A DNA stretch of 64,000 bases from Streptantibioticus_A sp037034305. Lineage in GTDB: Bacteria > Actinomycetota > Actinomycetes > Streptomycetales > Streptomycetaceae. Every line of letters begins with the position of its first letter. Position 1 is the stretch's first letter. Under the pieces are notes generated by a model. That model did not search any database. It was not told the DNA's origin and worked only from the letters and a program-made list of their open reading frames with translations. The stretch is taken from contig JBAGJY010000015.1 in assembly GCA_037034305.1 (NCBI GenBank), forward strand, positions 112,871-176,870, written 5' to 3'. Positions 14,915 to 21,948 of this stretch are shown in pieces. Both the position numbers and the translations under genes were made by a program.

Positions 14915-15445
14915 TCAGGTTTTTTGACCGCTTGTGGCGGATGACGGGCTGCGGCGGGTGCGGGTGGCGGAGGCGGTCCGCTTGGAGGCGGTCCGCTTGG
15001 GGGCGGTCTTCTTGGCGGTGGTCTTCTTGCCGGTGGTCTTCTTGGCGGTGGTGCGCGTCTTCGACGCGGTGCCGCGCTTGGCCGCGGCGCGCTGCGACGC
15101 CGTCTTCGCCTTGGTCTTCGGCCGGGTGGCGGCGCTCTGGGCGGTCCGTTGGGCGGTGGCGCCGCCGTTGTGCTCGGGGCGCGGCTGGGTCAGCCATACG
15201 ACCGCGGCGCCCGCGGCGGCCACCGGCCATTCGACCAGGCCCGCGACTCCCAGCAGGCCCACTCCGGCATAGGCGGCGACCCGGCGGGCGTGCGGGGAGA
15301 CGACACCGACGGTGTCCAGCACGCCGTCCACGACGCCCTTGACCACAGGGGCCCCGGGAACGTGGTTCACCGCCTCCGTCACCGTCTGCATCGGATGTGA
15401 CAATTTCGACATCACTGTCGACGGAGTATCGGCGCTCTCACTCAT
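14915..15445 (-). CDS. Small membrane protein with Lys/Ala/Thr-rich histone-H1-like tail, possible P-type ATPase partner
   Basis: A 176-residue protein. Residues about 15-50 are amphipathic (VTEAVNHVPGAPVVKGVVDG), and 55-85 are hydrophobic enough for one or two membrane segments (VAAYAGVGLLGVAGLVEWPVAAAGAAVVWL). From about 100 to the end there is a basic low-complexity tail of KTT/KKT/KRTAS units. The arrangement of a small membrane protein just before a P-type ATPase recalls mycobacterial PacL (DUF1490) proteins before CtpC/CtpG/CtpV. The PacL acidic/His metal motif is absent, and the basic tail is like histone H1 or the HU-tail proteins of actinobacteria. The ATG at 15443-15445 has GGAGA five bases upstream. 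The function is unknown; the PacL analogy is inferred from position and architecture only. Confidence 0.7.
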   Translation of the reverse strand: MSESADTPSTVMSKLSHPMQTVTEAVNHVPGAPVVKGVVDGVLDTVGVVSPHARRVAAYAGVGLLGVAGLVEWPVAAAGAAVVWLTQPRPEHNGGATAQRTAQSAATRPKTKAKTASQRAAAKRGTASKTRTTAKKTTGKKTTAKKTAPKRTASKRTASATRTRRSPSSATSGQKT

Positions 15446-15528
15446 GGTGTCTCCGATCGCGGCTGCGGGGCGGGACGCGCCGAATCGGCGGCCCACCGTG
15501 GTTCCTCTTCCATTCCCCTTTTGTTCAC
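15442..15528 (-). CDS. Possible 28-residue leader peptide coupled to the downstream membrane protein
   Basis: A short frame starts at GTG 15526-15528 behind AAGGAGAG, with an internal ATG at residue 6 behind AAAAGGGGA. Its TGA overlaps the ATG of the next gene (CCATGA), the arrangement expected for translational coupling. The peptide is rich in Glu, Arg and Pro (MEEEPRWAADSARPAPQPR). No family was recognised. It could be a small protein or a device that sets expression of the P-type ATPase operon. Confidence 0.4.
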   Translation of the reverse strand: MNKRGMEEEPRWAADSARPAPQPRSETP

Positions 15529-15705
15529 CAGAACTCTCCTTGACAACTTACGGCAATAACGGCAAATCTCGACATGTGTGTGTACCGCGTTAGGTCGAAT
15601 GCCTCGCCCGGTACCCATGTCCTTGAGCAGTGGCGCGCCCTGGTGGCAGCCGCTGGTCCGTTCGATGGCACCCGCGCGTGTCCTGGCCGCGAGGAGGTGA
15701 GGGGA

Positions 15706-15780
15706 ATGAGTTCCCGGCCCAGTCCAGAGCCCGACCCGCGTTCCCCGATCCCGTCCGATCGCGGCTCGCGCGGCCGCTGA
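15706..15780 (+). CDS. Possible 24-residue Ser/Pro/Arg-rich small protein
   Basis: An ATG at 15706 follows an unusually strong ribosome binding site (GAGGAGGTGAGGGGA). The encoded peptide is MSSRPSPEPDPRSPIP plus eight residues. It lies about 90 bases before the small gene at 15872 on the same strand. Nothing else supports it as a functional gene. Confidence 0.3.
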   Translation: MSSRPSPEPDPRSPIPSDRGSRGR

Positions 15781-15871
15781 ACCACGCCCGAGACGCCGCC
15801 CCGCGCGGCCCGCGCTGACAGCGGTGTGCGCACGGCACACGATCCGGCCCGCTCCCGTGAGGAAGACAGCC

Positions 15872-16156
15872 ATGCGCATCGAACTGACCTGGCCGCGCAC
15901 CGGCGCCGCCGAGCGCACCCTGACCGTTCCGGTACCCGACCTCCCCGTCGCCGAGCTGGTGCACCATGTGCGCCGGGCCTGGACCCCCTCGACGGCACGG
16001 CGGATAGCCACCTACGCCCGGCCCGTCGTGGACAGCGCGGCCAGCGCCGCCGGCGCCGGGGTACTGGTGCAGCTCGCCATGCCGTTCGCCGTACGGCTGG
16101 TCAGGCAGGCGCTGCCCGACACCACCACCGGCCCCGGTCGTCCTGGCGGGCACTGA
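15872..16156 (+). CDS. Small hypothetical membrane-associated protein
   Basis: A 94-residue protein starting at an ATG with GAGGAA eight bases upstream. The N-terminal half is beta-like (MRIELTWPRTGAAERTLTVPVPDL). The C-terminal half holds a moderately hydrophobic stretch (VVDSAASAAGAGVLVQLAMPFAVRLV). A short segment, STARRIATYARPVVDSAASAAG, resembles HARRVAAYAGVGLLGVAG in the neighbouring H1-tailed membrane protein, so the two may be distantly related. It is followed 19 bases later by the monooxygenase gene and may share its message. No function is assigned. Confidence 0.6.
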   Translation: MRIELTWPRTGAAERTLTVPVPDLPVAELVHHVRRAWTPSTARRIATYARPVVDSAASAAGAGVLVQLAMPFAVRLVRQALPDTTTGPGRPGGH

Positions 16157-16175
16157 GGTACGGCAGGATGACGCC

Positions 16176-16499
16176 ATGAGCGTCGTCAAGATCAACGTAC
16201 TCACCGTCCCGCCGGAGATGCGGGAGACCCTCGAACAGCGCTTCGCGGCGCGGGCCGGGGCCGTGGAGAGCTCCGACGGGTTCGAGTGGTTCGAGCTGCT
16301 GCGCCCGGTCGAGGGCACCGACCAGTACCTGGTGTACACGCGCTGGCGCAGCGAGGCGGACTACCAGAAGTGGGCCGCCGAGCGGATGGGGCCCGCGCAC
16401 AGCGGCGCCGCCGCGGAGGGTGAGCGCAAGCCCGCCGCGACGGACGCCACGCTGTGGTCCTTCGAGGTCGTTCAGCACGCGGCCCCGAAGAACGGCTGA
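16176..16499 (+). CDS. Antibiotic-biosynthesis-monooxygenase-fold protein, MhuD/HmoB-like
   Basis: A 107-residue dimeric alpha+beta barrel (ABM fold) protein. The sequence VVKINVLTVPPEM, then FEWFELLRPVEG, YLVYTRWRSEADYQKWAAERMGPAHSG and SFEVVQ follows the heme-degrading MhuD pattern: an early Asn, a Trp on the second helix and a His shortly after (PAHSG). MhuD-type enzymes open heme to release iron, so heme degradation is plausible; a general small-molecule quinol monooxygenase is the alternative. The ATG at 16176 is close behind the preceding small gene, with only a weak ribosome binding site, which suggests coupling. Confidence 0.75.
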   Translation: MSVVKINVLTVPPEMRETLEQRFAARAGAVESSDGFEWFELLRPVEGTDQYLVYTRWRSEADYQKWAAERMGPAHSGAAAEGERKPAATDATLWSFEVVQHAAPKNG

Positions 16500-16559
16500 G
16501 ACACGGATCCCTGGACGGCGGTGCACGGCCCCGGGCGGGCGGCGCACCGCCGTCGTACG

Positions 16560-17288
16560 TCAGGGGGCCATCGGGCCGCCCCGCCAGACCGGCAGGGGGC
16601 GGTGGCCGACCGCGGCCTCGAAGGCGGCGCGGGCCAGGAGCCGGGTGGAGTCCAGCGTGGGCAGCGGGGAGACCTCGGGCGTCACCAGCAGCGGGATCTC
16701 CGTGCAGGCCAGCGCGACCGCGTCACAGCCGCGGGCGGCCAGTTCCTCGATGACCCGGACGTAGCTGTTGCGCGAGGTCTCGGTGAACACGCCGTTGACC
16801 AGTTCCTCGAAGATGATCCGGCTGACGGTCTGCCGGTCCCGCTCCTCCGGTACCTCGCAGGCGATCCCCCGCTCGGCCAACGCCCTTGGGTAGACGGGGC
16901 CGTTCATCAGGAAGCCGGTGCCGAGCACCCCGACCCGGGTACGGCCGTCGAGTGCGGCGCGGTCGGCGACCACCTCGGCGATGTGCAGACCCGGAAGCGC
17001 AAATTCCGGACCGGGCCGTTCCAGCGCCTGGTGCGCGGTGTTGTCCGGGCAGACGAAGAAGTCCGCGCCCGCGCGGGCGAGTCGGTCGACGCTCACCGAC
17101 AGCGTCCGCCGGATCGTGTCGTGATCCCCGTTCTCCCAGGCGGGCATGGAGCGGGCCAGGGCGATGAAGTCCAGTGTCACATCGGGATGTTCGTGCGGGC
17201 CCAGTTCACGGAACCCTTCCTGACAGAAGGTCCGGAAGCACAGCGCGGCCCCTTCAGCGCTGTGCGCGACAATACCGAGGTGGTGCAT
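16560..17288 (-). CDS. Aspartate/glutamate racemase family protein
   Basis: A 242-residue cofactor-independent racemase-fold protein. The two catalytic-cysteine regions are visible: VCPDNTAHQ in the N-terminal half and ALACTEIPLL in the C-terminal half, matching the CxxNT and CTE motifs of the family. Substrate binding is suggested by GVLGTGFLM. The ATG at 17286-17288 has AGGAGG four bases upstream. The protein probably racemises an amino acid such as aspartate or glutamate; the substrate cannot be read from the sequence. It is transcribed alone and divergently from the RiPP locus. Confidence 0.82.
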   Translation of the reverse strand: MHHLGIVAHSAEGAALCFRTFCQEGFRELGPHEHPDVTLDFIALARSMPAWENGDHDTIRRTLSVSVDRLARAGADFFVCPDNTAHQALERPGPEFALPGLHIAEVVADRAALDGRTRVGVLGTGFLMNGPVYPRALAERGIACEVPEERDRQTVSRIIFEELVNGVFTETSRNSYVRVIEELAARGCDAVALACTEIPLLVTPEVSPLPTLDSTRLLARAAFEAAVGHRPLPVWRGGPMAP

Positions 17289-17922
17289 GAAGCCTCCTGT
17301 GGTGTCAAGATGTGATGTGTCATCAGCTCTCGGGTCAAGCACTGTGGAAACTCACGTCCTGTCGTAAAGATCTCACTCACGGGACCAACGACCATGACGG
17401 AAATCACCGCCGCGAATACCGTTAGTCATGGGTCACCCGGGGCACGCGTAGCGCATGGTTCTGCCGCTACCGCGGAAGTCCACCGACTTCCACCGAGGCG
17501 CATCACTCCTGGTGGGCACCCGGCTGCGATCCGTCAACTCAGTTGCGCCTGCGCGGTATACCGGGGAATTCAGCACCTTTTGGGACTTCCACATTCCGCG
17601 GCTGGCCTTCGCAACCGTATCGGCCCTGGCGTCGTCATTCCTGTCGTGTCAGACCCGATCCCCCCGCACGCCTGGCAGAGCCCCTGCCGACGGCCGTTAT
17701 TTTCCACCGCCCGGTACCCGTCCGGTGTCCGGTGGAACGGCCGCCGGTGGATTCCGCGCGCTGTCCGGGACACCGCCCTGGCGGCGGTGGAGATGAAGGA
17801 GCACAGCACAGTGGTGCCGCCTTCGAACCCGCTCCCCCGCCTCCTCGTATGTTCCATTGACTGTGCGCGCCCGATGGCTCGTGACGCAGCCGCGCACGAC
17901 GAGACGCAGGAACTGGCGACTG
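17289..17922. other. Long intergenic region between the racemase and the RiPP locus
   Basis: 634 bases without a supported gene. Open frames here lack ribosome binding sites and family resemblance. The composition is somewhat AT-richer than the flanks. A TTGACT at about 17858 could be a -35 box for the RiPP locus, but no convincing -10 lies at the right distance. Promoters for both divergent neighbours must lie here. Confidence 0.4.
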
Positions 17923-18324
17923 ATGGCAACTAACGGCTACTCACCGGCAACTGACGGTGTTCCAGGTAAACATGGCCCCATCCCGACACTGGTCTATGTC
18001 TGTGAACCGGATTCCGCCACCGCGGAACAGCTCGCGGATCTGTGCCGGATCCACGCCGCGCACCGGGCGTGGTGGGTGGTGGACACGGTGATCGAGGCGA
18101 CGCCCGACGCCCCGTTGCAGCAACGCGAGGGGTGGCAGCGGGTCAAGGCGGCCCTCGCCCGTGGATCGGTGGACATAGTCATCACCTGGAGTCCGGTGTC
18201 CGTGGCCGCCGGGCTCGCCGAATTCCAGGTCCTGCAGGCGGAGTTCCGCGTGAACGAGGCGGTTCTTGTCGCGGTGACCGGTGTACCCGACCCTCCACCC
18301 CCGCAGCACACTCCCGCGGACTGA
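17923..18324 (+). CDS. Resolvase-N-terminal-like small protein upstream of the graspetide genes
   Basis: A 133-residue protein. VYVCEPDSATAEQLADLCRIHAAHRAWWVVDTVIEA, then WQRVKAALARGSVDIVITWSPVSVAAGLAEFQVLQAEF resembles the serine-recombinase catalytic fold (allele-splitting beta strands and the YELVxxGSVDxVxVW element). No catalytic serine at the usual N-terminal position and no DNA-binding domain are seen, so it is unlikely to recombine DNA. Streptomycetes encode many such stand-alone resolvase-like proteins, of unknown role. It lies 78 bases before the precursor gene on the same strand and may belong to the RiPP operon. The start ATG has GCAGGAA upstream. Confidence 0.55.
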   Translation: MATNGYSPATDGVPGKHGPIPTLVYVCEPDSATAEQLADLCRIHAAHRAWWVVDTVIEATPDAPLQQREGWQRVKAALARGSVDIVITWSPVSVAAGLAEFQVLQAEFRVNEAVLVAVTGVPDPPPPQHTPAD

Positions 18325-18402
18325 ACCACCGCCAGGAACCTCCCGGAGCCCCAGCCGAACCCCACAGTCGCGCGGGGCACCACCTAGAGACTTGGAAAGG
18401 CC

Positions 18403-18591
18403 ATGCAGCCATTCGCCCTCACCTACGCCCGGCGCCCCGTACCTGAGCCGGAGACGTCCTTCGTCTACGACCCGGAGCAGCAGCTGAACGTGTTCGCCGA
18501 CGGCACTCCGGCCGTACGGCGCCCCAAGGTGCTGCTGGAAGCCGGTTCCACCACCTCGACCGCCGGGTCCAAGACACATTTCGACGACTGA
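18403..18591 (+). CDS. tgmA: Putative ATP-grasp target RiPP (graspetide) precursor peptide
   Basis: A 62-residue precursor. The leader starts MQPFALTYARRP and contains the conserved YDPEQQLNVF element (residues 22-31) of TgmA-type precursors. The C-terminal region after about residue 42 is the likely core: LLEAGSTTSTAGSKTHFDD supplies hydroxyl and amine donors (Ser49, Thr50, Thr51, Ser52, Thr53, Ser56, Lys57, Thr58) and acidic acceptors (Glu46, Asp61, Asp62) for side-chain ester or amide rings. ATP-grasp ligases of this class make such macrocycles. A GGAAAGG ribosome binding site precedes the ATG. The stop overlaps the ligase start by one base (TGATG), indicating coupling. The ring pattern cannot be deduced. 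Confidence 0.85.
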   Translation: MQPFALTYARRPVPEPETSFVYDPEQQLNVFADGTPAVRRPKVLLEAGSTTSTAGSKTHFDD

Positions 18592-19541
18592 TGACGGTAC
18601 TGGTCCTCACCAACCCCGAGGATGTGACCGCCGACATGGTGGTGGACCATCTCAACAGGATGGGCACCCCGGTGCTGCGTGTCGACCCGGCCGACTTTCC
18701 GGAAAGGGCGTCCCTCACCGCGTCCTTCGCCTCCGGGGTCCTTTCCGGAAGGATCACCACCGAACACCGCTCCACCGATCTGCGCGACATCCGCGCGATC
18801 TGGGTGCGCCGTCCCGGTCAGCCGGGCGCCGGTGCGCGCACCCAGGCGGCGTGGGTGGCGCTGGAATCGGATCACGCCTGGTACGGAACGCTGCGCGCGC
18901 TGCCGGACGTTCGGTGGATGAACCACCCCGACGCGCACACCGCGTGCCGTTACAAAATGCGGCAACTCGTCCTCGCCCAATCCGTCGGATTCCGTGTCCC
19001 GGCAACGCTGTTCACCAGTGTGCCCGCCGACGCCGAAGGTTTCGCGGAATCACATGGACCGCTGGTGTGCAAGTCGATATCCGGGCACGCGCCCGACGAT
19101 CCGCCGCTGGCCCTGCCCACCACACCGGTACCGGAGGGCACGGATTTCACCGCCGTCAGCGAAGGGCCCACCTGTCTGCAAACCCTGGTTGACAAACGCG
19201 GCGACATTCGGCTGACCGTGGTCGACTCCACGATGTTCTGCGCCCGCGCCGACCAACTCGCCACGGACCACCCGGAACTGGACTGGCGCTACGCCGAGCC
19301 GGAATCGGTGCGCTGGTACGCGGTACCGGTGCCACCGGACATCAGGGCCAAAACCGAGGACTTTATGCGGCTGGCCGGGCTGGTGTACGGGGCGTTCGAC
19401 TTCGCGGTCACCGCCGACGAAACCTGGCACTTCCTGGAGTGCAACGCCTCCGGTCAGTTCGGATTCATCGAGCTGGCCGCGGGACTTCCCATCTCCCGGG
19501 CAATGGCCGACTGGCTTGGCGGAACGAAAGATTCTGCCTAG
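18591..19541 (+). CDS. tgmB: ATP-grasp ribosomal peptide maturase (graspetide ligase)
   Basis: A 316-residue ATP-grasp ligase of the TgmB/microviridin-ligase type. The N-terminal domain (MTVLVLTNPEDVTADMVVDHLNRMG) is the pre-ATP-grasp, leader-binding part. The central domain has the ATP-binding Lys regions (RYKMRQLVLAQ, LVCKSISG), and the C-terminal domain carries the metal-binding FDFAVT...HFLECNASGQFGFIE motif. It should activate acidic side chains of the precursor as acyl phosphates and close ester or amide rings. It overlaps the precursor gene by one base. No methyltransferase (the usual tgmC or isoaspartate-type partner) follows; the next gene is convergent behind a terminator. Confidence 0.9.
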   Translation: MTVLVLTNPEDVTADMVVDHLNRMGTPVLRVDPADFPERASLTASFASGVLSGRITTEHRSTDLRDIRAIWVRRPGQPGAGARTQAAWVALESDHAWYGTLRALPDVRWMNHPDAHTACRYKMRQLVLAQSVGFRVPATLFTSVPADAEGFAESHGPLVCKSISGHAPDDPPLALPTTPVPEGTDFTAVSEGPTCLQTLVDKRGDIRLTVVDSTMFCARADQLATDHPELDWRYAEPESVRWYAVPVPPDIRAKTEDFMRLAGLVYGAFDFAVTADETWHFLECNASGQFGFIELAAGLPISRAMADWLGGTKDSA

Positions 19542-19550
19542 TGAGGCCGA

Positions 19551-19589
19551 CCGGCCAGGGGAGCTGAGCGTCGCTCAGGCCCTGGCCGG
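19551..19589. terminator. Hairpin between the graspetide operon and the convergent secreted-protein operon
   Basis: CCGGCCAGGG (19551-19560) pairs with CCCTGGCCGG (19580-19589). The loop is partly self-complementary (CTGAGCG/CGCTCAG). It sits between two convergent gene ends and is likely a bidirectional terminator. Confidence 0.75.
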
Positions 19590-19596
19590 TGCCCGT

Positions 19597-20412
19597 TCAG
19601 CGCAGGGCGGAGAACCAGCGGCGCGGATGACGGGTCAGGCCGTATCCGGCCACACCCGCGACGGCCGCCAGCACACCGCCCCCGACCGTCCACAGCCACC
19701 GGGTGGACAGGCTGGAGAACCAGCCCCTGGCCCGTTCGACCGGCCGCGGCGCGGACGCGGCGGCGGTCGGCGCGGCCGAGGCGACCGCGTCGGGCGCCAG
19801 CGTCGCCCCCGGGTTGACCGGTGGCGACAGAGGAGCCTTCAGCGTGGCGCCGTCCGGCTGGGCGTCACCTTCGCGGGCGGTGATCCGCAACTCGGCCTGG
19901 ACCGGCAGCCCCAGGTCCTGTTCCGGCAGATCGGTCGCCGACAGCCGCAGGTAGTAGGTGCCCGGCAGCGGATCACCCGACCATGACTCGGCCCACGAGC
20001 GGACCTGCCGCAGGGTGCAGTCCAGCGACACGGTGCTCTCCCCGGTCGCCGCGGTGACGGTCTGCGCGCCCGCCGTACAGGCCTGGCGGCGGCGCAGTCC
20101 GTCGAACGCCTCCACGGTCCAACTGGCGGCGCCGTGGCGGCTGGTGGCGGGCGGCAGGGTGAGGTTCACCTCGACCCGGTCGGTCTGCCCGGCCGCGGCG
20201 GCGAACGACCAGTACAGGTAGTCGCCGGTCGAGGCGGACAGCCGGGCCGTCTGTCCCGGCCGCACGGTGGTGGCGGTGAGGAAGGACGTACCGGCGGTGC
20301 CGACCGTGCCGGACGGGCTCGGTGAGGGGGAGGCGTCGGCCGCGGCCGGCCCCCCGGCCAGCAGCAGGACGGCGCCCGCGGCCGACAGCGCGGCAACTGC
20401 TCTGGCGCGCAT
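19597..20412 (-). CDS. Secreted/surface protein partner of the VWA protein, C-terminal membrane anchor
   Basis: A 271-residue protein with a Sec signal peptide (MRARAVAALSAAGAVLLLAGGPAAADA) and a beta-rich extracellular part (about 35-200). A Pro/Ala-rich linker follows, then one transmembrane helix near the C-terminus (WLWTVGGGVLAAVAGVAGYGL) and a basic cytoplasmic tail (TRHPRRWFSALR). Two Cys residues about 13-20 apart in the ectodomain (RRQACTAG, SLDCTLRQ) may form a disulphide. GGAGAA precedes the ATG seven bases away, and the start lies two bases after the stop of the VWA gene, so the two are co-translated. The function is unknown; a paired cell-surface complex is inferred. Confidence 0.75.
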   Translation of the reverse strand: MRARAVAALSAAGAVLLLAGGPAAADASPSPSPSGTVGTAGTSFLTATTVRPGQTARLSASTGDYLYWSFAAAAGQTDRVEVNLTLPPATSRHGAASWTVEAFDGLRRRQACTAGAQTVTAATGESTVSLDCTLRQVRSWAESWSGDPLPGTYYLRLSATDLPEQDLGLPVQAELRITAREGDAQPDGATLKAPLSPPVNPGATLAPDAVASAAPTAAASAPRPVERARGWFSSLSTRWLWTVGGGVLAAVAGVAGYGLTRHPRRWFSALR

Positions 20413-20414
20413 GG

Positions 20415-21713
20415 TCAGTTCTCCTTCCAGACGGCGATCCGCCAGCGGGCCAGCCAGCCGGTGACCAGCCCGGCGAGCAGCCCGACCACGGTGAGCACGG
20501 CGAGCAGCGCCCAGCCGCGGCCCAGGTCGGGACCGCTCGGTGCGGCCGAGGAGGCCACCACGTCGACGGTCAGCTCCAGCGGCATGCCGGGCGAGGTCTG
20601 CACCCCGGTCGGGGCGGAGAAGGAGTTGCTGACCACCAGGCAGACGGTGCCCGCCCCGGACGTCCCGGCTGCGCCCGAGCCGGACGCGGCCGGCGAGGGA
20701 GTCGGCGGCGCCTGCGTGCCGGACCACCGCAGCCCGGTGGACACCACATCGGTGCGCCCGCTGCCCGCGTCCGTACCGCGCACCAGCTCCCGGCCGTCCA
20801 CGGCGGTGGCGCGCAGCAGCACCCCGTAGTCCGGGTTGAGCGTGCGGTCCAGCGACATGCTCACCGAGGCGCGCAGTTCCTGCCCGGGTCGCACCGGCAC
20901 CCGGTACCAGCGGTGCTCGGCGAACCGCTCACGGTCGGCGTAGACGCCGGGCGCCAGGATCGGGGCGCTGGCGCAGCCGTCGGCGCCGGAGATCTGGCTC
21001 GGGGTCTCCTGATAGGTGTCGTTGGCCCGGTTCACCAGCTGGTTGAGGCGGCCGGTCATCTGGTTCTGGTGCTGGACGGCCGTGTAGGTGCCGCCGGTTG
21101 CCGAGGCGATGCAGGTCAGCTGCCGCCGAACCTTGTCGTCCAGGGTCAGTCCGAGGGTGTCGACCACCAAGTGGGTTCCCTGCGCGGCGAGTTCACGGGC
21201 CACGTCGCAGGGGTCCGGCGGCGCGCAGTCGTCCTCGCCGTCGGTGATCAGGACGATCCGGCGGGTGGTCTCGCCGGTGCCCAGGTCCTTGGCGGCGGCG
21301 CGCAGGGCGAGCCCGATGGGGGTCCAGCCGGTGGGCCGCAGGGTGGCGATGGCGGTCTTGGCCTCGGTCTTGTCGACCGGGCCGACCGGCGAGATCTGCT
21401 GGGTGTCCCGGCAGCCGACGGTCTTGTCCTCACCGGGGTAACTGGAACCCAGGACCCGGATGCCGAGCTGGGTCTGCTCCGGAAGCGCGTCCACCACCTC
21501 GTCAAACGCCTGCTGGGCCACGGATATCCGGCTGCGGCCGTCGATGTCGGCGGTGCGCATCGAGCCGCTGTCGTCGAGCACCAGCTCGACCTTGGGCGGT
21601 TCCTTGGCGGTGGGTTCGTCGGCTACGGCAGGCGGCGTGCCGAGCATGTTCAAAGCGGCCAGCACACTGAGCAGGCCGACCGCGGACCGTCTTTGGTTGA
21701 TCACCATACGCAT
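20415..21713 (-). CDS. Secreted VWA-domain surface protein with C-terminal membrane anchor
   Basis: A 432-residue protein. The signal peptide is MRMVINQRRSAVGLLSVLAA plus GTPPAVADE. A von Willebrand factor A domain spans about residues 45-240, with an intact MIDAS: DDSGSMR, the Thr in RPTGWTP and the Asp in ITDGEDD. Cys pairs in GCRDTQ and DDCAPPDPCDVA suggest disulphides. After a Ser/Ala/Pro linker a transmembrane helix (WALLAVLTVVGLLAGLVTGWLA) anchors it, with a basic tail. It should bind a protein partner in a metal-dependent way outside the cell. The downstream gene with the same anchor layout starts two bases later. The start is chosen at the beginning of the signal peptide; the longer upstream frame is not credible. 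Confidence 0.83.
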   Translation of the reverse strand: MRMVINQRRSAVGLLSVLAALNMLGTPPAVADEPTAKEPPKVELVLDDSGSMRTADIDGRSRISVAQQAFDEVVDALPEQTQLGIRVLGSSYPGEDKTVGCRDTQQISPVGPVDKTEAKTAIATLRPTGWTPIGLALRAAAKDLGTGETTRRIVLITDGEDDCAPPDPCDVARELAAQGTHLVVDTLGLTLDDKVRRQLTCIASATGGTYTAVQHQNQMTGRLNQLVNRANDTYQETPSQISGADGCASAPILAPGVYADRERFAEHRWYRVPVRPGQELRASVSMSLDRTLNPDYGVLLRATAVDGRELVRGTDAGSGRTDVVSTGLRWSGTQAPPTPSPAASGSGAAGTSGAGTVCLVVSNSFSAPTGVQTSPGMPLELTVDVVASSAAPSGPDLGRGWALLAVLTVVGLLAGLVTGWLARWRIAVWKEN

Positions 21714-21948
21714 AGTAGTGATCTTCAGCCCACCTTCTTGCCGAGATCGTTGCCCGCACAACCATGGAACCTCGCGCCCGGGGACGGTAGAAATGGTGCC
21801 GGAGTCGTGCCGACGATCATGGACGACGGAGGTTAACGGAGGCTTTCCCCAAGCGTTCCGTGTGCGCCCACCGTCGTTCCGGGGCGCCTGGTCAGACTCC
21901 ACCCGGAACTTCGTTCCGTCATGAACCAACCGAGGAGACAAGCTCTTT

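Noticed and set aside
21714..21948. Possible PHO boxes upstream of the phospholipase C gene
   Set aside because: Three GTTCC occurrences are present, but their spacing (21 and 37 bases) does not give the 11-base direct repeats of a PHO box.
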